Below are positions 57,517 through 64,000 of a stretch of DNA of 64,000 nucleotides, piece by piece. The position numbers and the translations under genes are program-made. The notes below the pieces were generated by a model. The model did not search any database. It worked only from the letters and a program-made list of their open reading frames with translations, and was not told where the DNA came from. Source of the DNA: Nonomuraea cavernae (GTDB taxonomy: Bacteria > Actinomycetota > Actinomycetes > Streptosporangiales > Streptosporangiaceae); the NCBI RefSeq assembly GCF_014646355.1, contig NZ_BMNH01000012.1:124001-188000 (forward strand), written 5' to 3'. Each line of letters begins with the position of its first letter. Within the stretch, counting starts at the first letter, position 1.

Positions 57517-59733
57517 TCAGAGCACCTCGATCGCCGCCAGCACCGGGTCGCCGACTCGGCAGACCTGCACGTCGATCTGCGCGGCGCACGCCGGGCAGTA
57601 GAAGTGCCGCACCACGAACCGTTCCCCGCCGGCGTAGACGGCGCCGAGCGGGCTGCGTCCCGCGGGCGACACATCGTCGGCGACCAGGTGCTCGTGCACG
57701 TTCTCGTGCGCGCCGCACAGGACGGTGGCGCACCTGGCACAGGCCACGACCCCGTCCCGCTCCCGCTGATTCCGTCCGGACACGGCAGTCCCGGCGGACG
57801 CGGAGGACGCGGGAAGCAGGTCCAGGGCCGCGGACAGGCGGCGCCCCGCCCTACCGCCGGTCGCCCGGGGCGCCGGTGAGCGGCCGATCCTCAGCCGCCG
57901 CCGCTCGGCGCGCAGCCGCTCCGTGGCCGCCTCGTCTGCTGAGACAGGTGAGTCCTCCGAGGCATTGGTGATGACGACGCCGTAGTCACGCCGGGCGCCG
58001 GCCACTGAGACCAGACCGTTCACGACGTCGTCCAGGACCGCCGACGGCTCGCGCTCCAGCGGGTCGCCGAGCCCGCCGCCGCCCTGTGACACGGAGATCA
58101 GCACGTCGCCGGCGCCGATCTGGATCGTGGACGACGGCATCGGAAGGCTCCAGCCCTCCGACGCCGGAAGTCCTTGCGCCACCGCGAGGTCGTCCGTGCC
58201 GGTACGCGGCGTCACCGCGACGACGCTCTGCCCGCCGAACTCTCCCCCGCACACCCCGGCGGCCAGCGGGTGCTGGAGCCCCTGCCCGAACGACATCATC
58301 GTCATCGGCGTCCCGGTCCCGTACGGGCTCAGGGCGTGCAGAGTGCCGGCGCCGCCGCGGTGCCTTCCGGGGCCTGCCGTGTCGGCCAGTTCCACCCGCC
58401 GCTCGTACAGCAGCGGCAGGTAGGCCTCGTTGACCTCCACGTTGGCGCAGGACGCCCCCGGCGACGTGGTGTAGCCCGAGGAGTCGGCACCGTCACCGAG
58501 CCAGGTCGCCCCGCCACCGCCGGTGATCTCGTCCAGGGTCATGGTGGCGTACGCGGTGCCGTCGGCGCGCAGGCCGTGCACCGTTCCCCCACCGCCGCCG
58601 GCGGCCTGACAGCTCGCCATCACCAGGGGCGCGAACTCCTCGGACGTCTCCAGCATCCGGGCGACGCAGGAGTTGACCGACACCCGGATCGCCTGGCAGG
58701 TGGCGGCGGTGCTCATCGCCACGCCGGCGGGCCACTTGGCGTGTACGACCGTGCCCTCACGGCTGAGGATCCGCACCACCGGCCAGACGCCTCCGGGCAC
58801 CCACGGAAGCCCTCCGCACAGGTAGATCAGCACGCTGCCGATCGCGAAGTTGGCCAGCGCCGGGTAGGCGGCGTTGATGGCGCCGGGGGCCTGGGGATCG
58901 CTGCCGGTGAAGTCCAGTTCGAGGTCGTCGCCCCGCTTGGTCATGGTGAGCCGGACCGCGTAGACGGCTTCGGGCTCGCCGGGCGCGCTGCCGTGCGGCC
59001 GGTACTCCACATGGCTCACGTGGCGCCACCGTCCGTCCGGCAGCGCGCGCAGCCGTTCCCGCAGCAGCAGTTCGGTCCGCTCCAGGAGGCGGTCCATCAC
59101 CGCGCCGACCGTTTCGGCGCCGTACTGGGCGCAGAGCCGCTCCACCTGCTCGACGACGCTGCGGTTGGCCGCCACCTGGCCGAGCAGGTCCAGCCGGTTC
59201 AGCTCCGCCGTGCGCGAGCGGGCGAGATACTCCCGCTCGATGTCGCGGCGCATCCGGCCCGCCTCGACGATCCGGACCGGCGGCATCGGGACCGCCTCGT
59301 CGAAGATCGACCTGGCGTCGTAGGTGATGCCGCCCGGATTGGGGCCGCCGACGTCGGGCTGGTGCACGGTCGAACCGCACCACCCCACCATCCGGCCCTC
59401 GACGATGATCGGCGCCACGACGACGACGTCGGGCTGGTGCAGCGTCCCGACGTACGGGTCATTCGTCACGAACTGGTCGCCGGGCCCGATGCCGGGATTG
59501 TCGGTGTACTGCGCCAGGATGTCGCGCACCACCAGGTGCATCGAGACGACCTGGGCGAGCACGTACCGGCCGCAGCAGACCACCCTGCCGTCGGGCGCCA
59601 TGATCACCGTGTTGAGGTCGCGTGCCTCGGCCGCGAGCTGGGAGCCGGAGAGCCGGGCCAGGATCGAGGCGGCGTCGTCGTTGATCGCGTCGAGCCGATG
59701 CCGGAGCACCTCGAAAGTGATCTCGTCAACCAT
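57517..59733 (-). CDS. Hydantoinase B / carboxylase subunit with fused Zn-ribbon tail
   Basis: This 738-residue protein starts at ATG 59733 after GGAAGGACG. Residues 1-560 are the HyuB fold: EVLRHRLDAINDDAASILARLSGS, GDQFVTNDPYVGTLHQPDVVVVAPI, PGGITYDARSI and SQGGGGLGDPLEREPSAVL. The C-terminal roughly 110 residues contain CARCATVLCGAHENVHEHLV...FYCPACAAQIDVQV, two CxxC pairs like the gamma/beta subunits of acetone and acetophenone carboxylases. Fusion of the two suggests an ATP-dependent carboxylase rather than a plain hydantoinase. It follows the SDR and HyuA genes. Confidence 0.85.
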   Translation of the reverse strand: MVDEITFEVLRHRLDAINDDAASILARLSGSQLAAEARDLNTVIMAPDGRVVCCGRYVLAQVVSMHLVVRDILAQYTDNPGIGPGDQFVTNDPYVGTLHQPDVVVVAPIIVEGRMVGWCGSTVHQPDVGGPNPGGITYDARSIFDEAVPMPPVRIVEAGRMRRDIEREYLARSRTAELNRLDLLGQVAANRSVVEQVERLCAQYGAETVGAVMDRLLERTELLLRERLRALPDGRWRHVSHVEYRPHGSAPGEPEAVYAVRLTMTKRGDDLELDFTGSDPQAPGAINAAYPALANFAIGSVLIYLCGGLPWVPGGVWPVVRILSREGTVVHAKWPAGVAMSTAATCQAIRVSVNSCVARMLETSEEFAPLVMASCQAAGGGGGTVHGLRADGTAYATMTLDEITGGGGATWLGDGADSSGYTTSPGASCANVEVNEAYLPLLYERRVELADTAGPGRHRGGAGTLHALSPYGTGTPMTMMSFGQGLQHPLAAGVCGGEFGGQSVVAVTPRTGTDDLAVAQGLPASEGWSLPMPSSTIQIGAGDVLISVSQGGGGLGDPLEREPSAVLDDVVNGLVSVAGARRDYGVVITNASEDSPVSADEAATERLRAERRRLRIGRSPAPRATGGRAGRRLSAALDLLPASSASAGTAVSGRNQRERDGVVACARCATVLCGAHENVHEHLVADDVSPAGRSPLGAVYAGGERFVVRHFYCPACAAQIDVQVCRVGDPVLAAIEVL

Positions 59734-59761
59734 CGTCGTCCTTCCGGCGTCAGCCAGGTAG

Positions 59762-61858
59762 TCAGCCAAGGTGGCCGAGGTGGAGGTGTCCACTGGGGTC
59801 CATGCGCGCCTGCCGCAGGGGTGGCACCACCACGGTGGTCTGCTCCGACTCGATGAACGCGGGACCCTCGATCCGCGCGTCGGCCGGCAGCCGCCGCCAG
59901 TCGTGGACGGCGCAGCGGTGCTCGACGCCACCGAACCAGGCCGGTCGCGCGCCGGTCGGCTCGGCCTCGCCGGGCTTGCGGAGGACCGGGGGCGGCACCG
60001 GCACCGCGACCGTGAGGTCCACCCGGACGCTGACCACCTCCACCACCGAGCGCGCGTCGGCCGACCCGGGGCCGACCAGATCCTCGTAGCGTTCGCGGAA
60101 GGTCGCGTCCAGGCGGGCGAGCTCGGCCGGGCCGGCGGCCGCCTCCACGGCGAGCTCGATGCTGCGTTGCTGCCGGTAGAAGCGCAGGGCGACGGTCCGG
60201 TGCGTGATCCGGCCCCGGCCGGACGCCGCCACGACGTCGTCCACCTCGGCGGACAGGCTCGCGTCGAGTTCCCCGGCGAGCTCCGCCAGCGTGGCCTCGA
60301 TGAGGGGGCCCGCCCGGTCCAGCGGCGTGGGGACGACACCTCTCTCCGCGCCGATGTTCAGGTCGCTGGAGACGGCTCCGTACGCCGACAGTTCCGCGGC
60401 CAGGTCAGGGACGACGACGTCGAGCACGCCCAGCTCGTCCGCGTACCAGCTCGCGTACTGCGGGCCCGCCCCGCCGAAGGCGACGAGAGCGAACGCCGAC
60501 GGGTCGTGGCCCCGCTGGACGGTGGTGCGGCGGATGAGGTCGCGCATCTGGTCGGCGGCGATCCGGACGATCCCCTCGGCCGCGGCCACCACGCTGATCC
60601 CGAGCGGGTCTGCGATGTGCTCGCGGATGGCGGCCCGTGCCGCCGCCACGTCCAGCTCGACCGCGTTGCCGAGCCGGTCGATGTAGCCGAGCGCGGCCGA
60701 GGCGTCGGTGAGCGTGGGCCGGGTCCCGCCCCGGCCGTAGCAGGCGGGTCCCGGGTCGGCTCCGGCGCTGCGCGGGCCGACCCGCAGGGTGCCGAGCCCG
60801 TGGTCGAGCCAGGCCAGGCTGCCGCCGCCGGTGCCGATCGACTCCACCTCGACCACGGGGATGGCCAGGGCGTGCCGGTGCACCATCGGCCGGGTCGCGC
60901 GCTGCGTCCGGCCGTCGATGATGAGCCCGACGTCGAAGCTGGTCCCGCCGACGTCGGTGGCGATGACGTTGGGCCGGCCCAGTGTCCTCGCCAGGCCGGC
61001 GGTGGCGGCCAGCCCGGCCACCGGGCCGGAGCGCAGGGTGTTGACCGGGGCCCGCAGGGTGTGCTCCACCGGCTCTGCTCCGCCTCCGGTGCGGAGGATC
61101 ATCAGGACTCCGCCGAAGCCCTGCTCCCGCAGCCGTTCCCGCAGGGCGCTCAGGTAGGTGCCGACGGCGGGCGCGAGGTAGGCGTCGAGCACGGCGGTGG
61201 AGGTGCGTTCGTACTCTCCCACGACCGGCGCGATGGCGGCCGAGGAGGAGACGTGCACGCCCGGCATCTCCTCTCCGACGAGCGCGACCAGCCGCCGCTC
61301 GTGCTCGGCGTTCACCGGTGACCAGAGCAGCGAGACGGCCACGGCTCCGACGCCGCGTGCGGCGAGCCGGCGGATCGCGGCGCGGGCCTGGTCCTCGTCC
61401 AGCGGCCGGACGACCGTGCCGGTGACGTCGATCCGCTCGGCCACGCCGGCGATGTCGGCGCGGGCCACGAGCGGGTCGGGCTTGCGCCAGCGGGTCGGCA
61501 TGCCGAGGTCGAGCTCGTCCAGGCCGTGGGTCTTGTTCGCCTTGGCGATCGGCAGGGTCGACTCGAAGCCGGCGGTGGTGAGCAGGCCGACCCTGGCTCC
61601 GGTGCCGGTGAGCAGGGCGTTGAGCCCGACCGTCGTGCCGTGTGTGAGGATCGCGGTGCGCCGCAGCAGGTCCGGCAGGGTGAGGTCGAGCGCGGCCGCG
61701 GCGCGGGTGATCGAGTCGAGCACTCCCTGTTCGACGCGGCCGGGCGTGCTGAGCGCCTTGCCCACGCCCAGTCGCCCGTCGGAGAGGGTGACGACGGTGT
61801 CGGTGAAGGTGCCGCCGGTGTCGACGCCGATGAGGGCGCGGACGGATCCGGCCGTCAT
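59762..61858 (-). CDS. Hydantoinase A / N-methylhydantoinase-type ATPase subunit
   Basis: This 698-residue protein starts at ATG 61858, overlapping the SDR stop (ATGA). The actin-like ATP-binding motif is LIGVDTGGTFTDTVVTLSDG; VTTAGFESTLPIAKANK, NVIATDVGGTSFDVGLIIDG, SIGTGGGSLAWLD and LVAFGGAGPQYASWYADELG match HyuA, oxoprolinase and acetone-carboxylase beta families. It should couple ATP hydrolysis to the reaction of the HyuB subunit encoded 28 bp downstream. Substrate unknown. Confidence 0.9.
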   Translation of the reverse strand: MTAGSVRALIGVDTGGTFTDTVVTLSDGRLGVGKALSTPGRVEQGVLDSITRAAAALDLTLPDLLRRTAILTHGTTVGLNALLTGTGARVGLLTTAGFESTLPIAKANKTHGLDELDLGMPTRWRKPDPLVARADIAGVAERIDVTGTVVRPLDEDQARAAIRRLAARGVGAVAVSLLWSPVNAEHERRLVALVGEEMPGVHVSSSAAIAPVVGEYERTSTAVLDAYLAPAVGTYLSALRERLREQGFGGVLMILRTGGGAEPVEHTLRAPVNTLRSGPVAGLAATAGLARTLGRPNVIATDVGGTSFDVGLIIDGRTQRATRPMVHRHALAIPVVEVESIGTGGGSLAWLDHGLGTLRVGPRSAGADPGPACYGRGGTRPTLTDASAALGYIDRLGNAVELDVAAARAAIREHIADPLGISVVAAAEGIVRIAADQMRDLIRRTTVQRGHDPSAFALVAFGGAGPQYASWYADELGVLDVVVPDLAAELSAYGAVSSDLNIGAERGVVPTPLDRAGPLIEATLAELAGELDASLSAEVDDVVAASGRGRITHRTVALRFYRQQRSIELAVEAAAGPAELARLDATFRERYEDLVGPGSADARSVVEVVSVRVDLTVAVPVPPPVLRKPGEAEPTGARPAWFGGVEHRCAVHDWRRLPADARIEGPAFIESEQTTVVVPPLRQARMDPSGHLHLGHLG

Positions 61859-62688
61859 GCCGGGGCCCCACCGGCGACCGGCAGGTTCACCCCGCTGACG
61901 AACGAGGCGGCGTCGGAGACCAGGAACTCCACCGCGGCGGCGAGCTCGTCGGCCGACTGGCCGCGTCCGAGCGGGATGGTGCGGGCGAGCCAGTCGGCCA
62001 GCGGGATCCCCTCGCGTTCGGCGAGCTTGGCCAGCCCGGGATTGGGGAATCTCGGGTCGCCCGGGTCCACGCCGAGCGGGCAGACGGTGTTGCAGCGGAT
62101 GCCGAGCGGCCCCAGCTCGCGGGCGAGCACGGCGGTGAGGTGGTTGACCGCCGCGCGGGCGACACCGACCACGCCGGCGCCGGGCACGGGGGTGAGTCCG
62201 GCGTACGAGGAGAGGCTGACGATCGACCCGCCGCCGGCCGCGGTCAGGGCGGGCACGCAGGCCCGCGCGATCAGCCAGGTGGCGGTGAGGTTCCAGGTCA
62301 GCCCGCGCTGCCAGGCGACCGGATCCACCTCGGTGAGCGGCCCGTCGCCCTGCCCCTGCCCGGTGGCGCCGACGAAGGAGCAGCAGGCGTCGAGGCGGCC
62401 GAGTTCGGCCACGGCCGACTCGACGAGCTCCGTCACGGACGCGGGGTCCGTCGGGTCGACCTCCAGTGCCGGGACGGCCCGCCCGCTGATCGCGGCCACC
62501 TCGTCGGCGACGTCACGCAGGGTGCCGGCGCCTGCCAGGCCGGTGCCGGTGTCGCCGGCGACCGGCCCGATCGCGTCGGCGAGAACCAGCCGGGCGCCGG
62601 ATCGCGCGAGCCTCACCGCCACGGCCCGGCCCAGGCCGGGTGGCCTGGCCACACCGACCACCAGCACCGCTTTCTCACCAAGATCCAC
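61855..62688 (-). CDS. SDR-fold protein lacking the catalytic Tyr and Lys
   Basis: This 277-residue protein is taken from GTG 62688 (MDLGEKAVLVVGVARPPGLGRA) after GGGAGGCAACC; TTG 62721 is less likely. The overall SDR frame is clear (VSLSSYAG, NHLTAVLARELGPLGIRCNTVCP, SGVNLPVAGG). The active-site YxxxK is replaced: aligned on RAAVNHL the Tyr position is Val and the Lys is Arg (VVGVARAAVNHL). The nucleotide loop VGVARPPGLG is also altered. It may be a non-catalytic or binding SDR in the carboxylase-like cluster. Confidence 0.82.
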   Translation of the reverse strand: MDLGEKAVLVVGVARPPGLGRAVAVRLARSGARLVLADAIGPVAGDTGTGLAGAGTLRDVADEVAAISGRAVPALEVDPTDPASVTELVESAVAELGRLDACCSFVGATGQGQGDGPLTEVDPVAWQRGLTWNLTATWLIARACVPALTAAGGGSIVSLSSYAGLTPVPGAGVVGVARAAVNHLTAVLARELGPLGIRCNTVCPLGVDPGDPRFPNPGLAKLAEREGIPLADWLARTIPLGRGQSADELAAAVEFLVSDAASFVSGVNLPVAGGAPA

Positions 62689-62736
62689 GGTTGCCTCCCA
62701 GACTGGAGCACTGTCATTCAATCTTATACATATTAA

Positions 62737-62743
62737 CTATCTT
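62737..62743. promoter_or_regulatory. AT-rich divergent regulatory region with CTATCTT
   Basis: The spacer 62689-62761 between the SDR/HyuAB operon and the acyl-CoA synthetase is strikingly AT-rich (AATCTTATACATATTAAC). It contains CTATCTT, the arm of the 56.2-kb repeat, and nearby CAAGCTA, also found beside that repeat. It likely binds the same regulator. Confidence 0.55.
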
Positions 62744-62761
62744 TCAAGCTAGAGTCCGGGC

Positions 62762-64000
62762 ATGACATCACGTGGCGACACCGGAGACGCGCTGGACGTC
62801 AGCGGGCGTCCGCTGGCCCTGCGCACCATCGACTGGCAGTCACTGTTCGCTCCCGAGACCGTCGCGGTCATCGGCGCGACCGACACCGAGGGCAGCCCAC
62901 AGCGGGCCCAGTGGAACCAGGCCCGCGAACGCCTGCTGGCACGAGGGACCCGAGCGGTCCACCCCGTTCATCCCACCAAGTCCGCCATCGGCGGGGTGCC
63001 CGCGTACCGCAGCGTCCTGGACATCCCCGAAGCCGTCGACGTGGCCATCGTGCTGGTCCGCGACCCGCTCCCGGTACTGGCCGAGTGCGTCGAGAAGGGC
63101 GTGCGGTTCGCGTACGTCTTCGCCGCCGGCTTCTCCGAGCTGGGCACGGCCGAGGGGCAGGCCGCGCAGGAACGGCTGGAGGAGATCGCGCGCGGCCCGA
63201 TGCGGATCATCGGGCCGAACACCAACCTCAACCTCATCGAACCGTGGCGGGACGGGCTGCCCGGCCGCAAGCTGGCCGTGGTCACCCAGTCCGGCAACCA
63301 GGGCCGCCCGATCGTGCAGGGCCAGGAGCTCGGCATCGGCATCCACGCCTGGGCGACCCTCGGCAACGAGGTGGACCTCGAGTTCGCCGACTTCGCCGCC
63401 TGCTTCGCGCGGACTCCGGGCGTCGGCGCGATCGCCGCGTACGTGGAGGGGTTCGTCGACGGCCGCACCATGCGCCTGGCGGCGGACGAGGCCGTGCGGG
63501 CCGGCGTGCCGATCGTGTGCATCAAGGTCGGGCGGACCAGCCAGGGCCGGACGATGGCCCAAGCGCACACCGGGCACCTCACCGGCCCCGACGCCGTGCA
63601 GGACGCCGTGTTCCGCCACTCCGGCGTCATCCGGGTGGACGACATCGACGAGGCCATCGAGATCTCGGGCGCGTTCTGCCACACACCGCCCCTCGCCGGC
63701 GACCGCGTCGCGTTGTGCGTCATGTCCGGAGGGACGGGCTCGCATGTGGCGGACCTGTGCGGCATGGCCGGTCTGCCCCTGCCACGGCTGGAGGAGCGCA
63801 CCCTCGCGCGGCTGCGCACCCTGCTGCCGGGCTACCTGCACATCGACAACCCGGTCGACACCGGTGGCGTGGCGACGGCCCGTCCCGAGGGCCGCAAGGT
63901 GCTCGAAGCGCTGATGGAGGACGCCAACACCGACGTCCTGCTCGCGCCGATCACCGGCGTGTTCCCCGGGATGAGCGACGCGATCACGCGTGACCTCATC
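62762..64000 (+). CDS. ADP-forming acyl-CoA synthetase, N-terminal part (partial)
   Basis: The gene starts at ATG 62762 and runs past the right edge (413 codons seen). The CoA-binding domain reads FAPETVAVIGATDTEGSPQRAQWNQ, VHPVHPTKSAIGGVPAYRSVLDIPEAVDVAIVLV and FAYVFAAGFSELG. The next domain has VTQSGNQGRPIVQGQELGIGIHAWATLGNEVDLEF and VKVGRTSQGRTMAQAHTGHLTG, with the phosphorylated-His segment of succinyl-CoA-synthetase-like enzymes. It would make or use an acyl-CoA with ATP/ADP. It is divergent from the HyuAB operon, with shared control likely. Confidence 0.88.
   Translation, partial: MTSRGDTGDALDVSGRPLALRTIDWQSLFAPETVAVIGATDTEGSPQRAQWNQARERLLARGTRAVHPVHPTKSAIGGVPAYRSVLDIPEAVDVAIVLVRDPLPVLAECVEKGVRFAYVFAAGFSELGTAEGQAAQERLEEIARGPMRIIGPNTNLNLIEPWRDGLPGRKLAVVTQSGNQGRPIVQGQELGIGIHAWATLGNEVDLEFADFAACFARTPGVGAIAAYVEGFVDGRTMRLAADEAVRAGVPIVCIKVGRTSQGRTMAQAHTGHLTGPDAVQDAVFRHSGVIRVDDIDEAIEISGAFCHTPPLAGDRVALCVMSGGTGSHVADLCGMAGLPLPRLEERTLARLRTLLPGYLHIDNPVDTGGVATARPEGRKVLEALMEDANTDVLLAPITGVFPGMSDAITRDLI

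Noticed and set aside
59771..61321. Plus-strand open frame of about 516 codons antisense to hydantoinase A
   Set aside because: Composition of an antisense shadow; HyuA motifs on the minus strand are unambiguous.

Overview
The DNA is about 70% G+C, with GTG/TTG starts, 1-4 base gene overlaps, long hairpin terminators and actinobacterial enzyme families (Rieske KshA, F420-type luciferase-like enzymes, DUF574 methyltransferase). It reads as the chromosome of a filamentous actinomycete, most likely a Streptosporangiaceae-like organism (Nonomuraea/Actinomadura type). The family level is inference. No rRNA, tRNA, CRISPR array, insertion sequence or phage gene was seen.

Positions 1-42.7 kb are a steroid-catabolism region. 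From the left: an operon resembling the mycobacterial fadD17-fadE26-fadE27 side-chain set plus a ChsH2-like MaoC/OB-fold hydratase and an old-yellow-enzyme reductase (1-6.2 kb, minus); an operon for a LivHM-fused branched-chain-type ABC importer led by an SDR (6.3-12.7 kb, minus); an acyl-CoA ligase; a thiolase / FadE34-like double acyl-CoA dehydrogenase / thioesterase operon (14.7-18.9 kb); several short-chain dehydrogenases, a TetR regulator, a KstD-like flavoprotein and a secreted lipase (19-25.4 kb); then the ring-degradation core: hsaA, kshA, hsaC, hsaE-hsaG-hsaF with a second hsaA-like gene, hsaD-kstD-kshB, hsaB and an IclR regulator (25.5-42.5 kb). Together these cover 9-alpha-hydroxylation and delta-1-dehydrogenation of a 3-ketosteroid, opening of ring B, aromatic ring-A hydroxylation and meta-cleavage, and the 2-hydroxydienoate branch to pyruvate and propionyl-CoA. 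C/D-ring genes (ipdAB, fadD3 and others) are not in this window.

The most notable signal is regulatory. A 15-bp palindrome (consensus TCCCGCTnAGYGGGA) occurs 14 times, nearly all in promoter regions of the 6.2-42.7 kb segment. In almost every case it ends 28-33 bp (mostly 29-30) before a TAnnnT-like -10 element. This fixed geometry predicts an activator-controlled regulon that ties the ABC importer and all ring and side-chain operons together. The IclR protein encoded at 41.6-42.5 kb is the best candidate regulator.

Positions 42.7-48.4 kb hold two luciferase-like oxidoreductases, SnoaL-like proteins (one truncated) and a divergent acyl-CoA dehydrogenase pair with its own 18-bp palindrome. 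Positions 48.4-53.2 kb are unrelated: a ribosome hibernation factor, a DUF574 methyltransferase, a locally lower-GC island with a small secreted Cys-rich protein and a membrane-anchored protein, and a multi-pass membrane protein.

Positions 53.2-64 kb hold a second catabolic cluster: a NitT/TauT-type ABC importer, a CaiB/BaiF CoA-transferase, hydantoinase B (with a fused acetone/acetophenone-carboxylase-type Zn-ribbon tail), hydantoinase A, a degenerate SDR lacking the catalytic Tyr/Lys, and the start of an ADP-forming acyl-CoA synthetase. AT-rich palindromic elements sharing the word CTATCTT flank this block. The substrate is unknown; a ketone- or acid-carboxylating pathway is one possibility.

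A recurring oddity is in-frame minisatellite expansion inside or at the ends of catabolic enzymes (7 perfect GRDGA repeats in an acyl-CoA dehydrogenase, DRQ-rich insert in the FadE34-like protein, GSAT tail in a luciferase-like enzyme) and duplicated 3' gene ends beside terminators.
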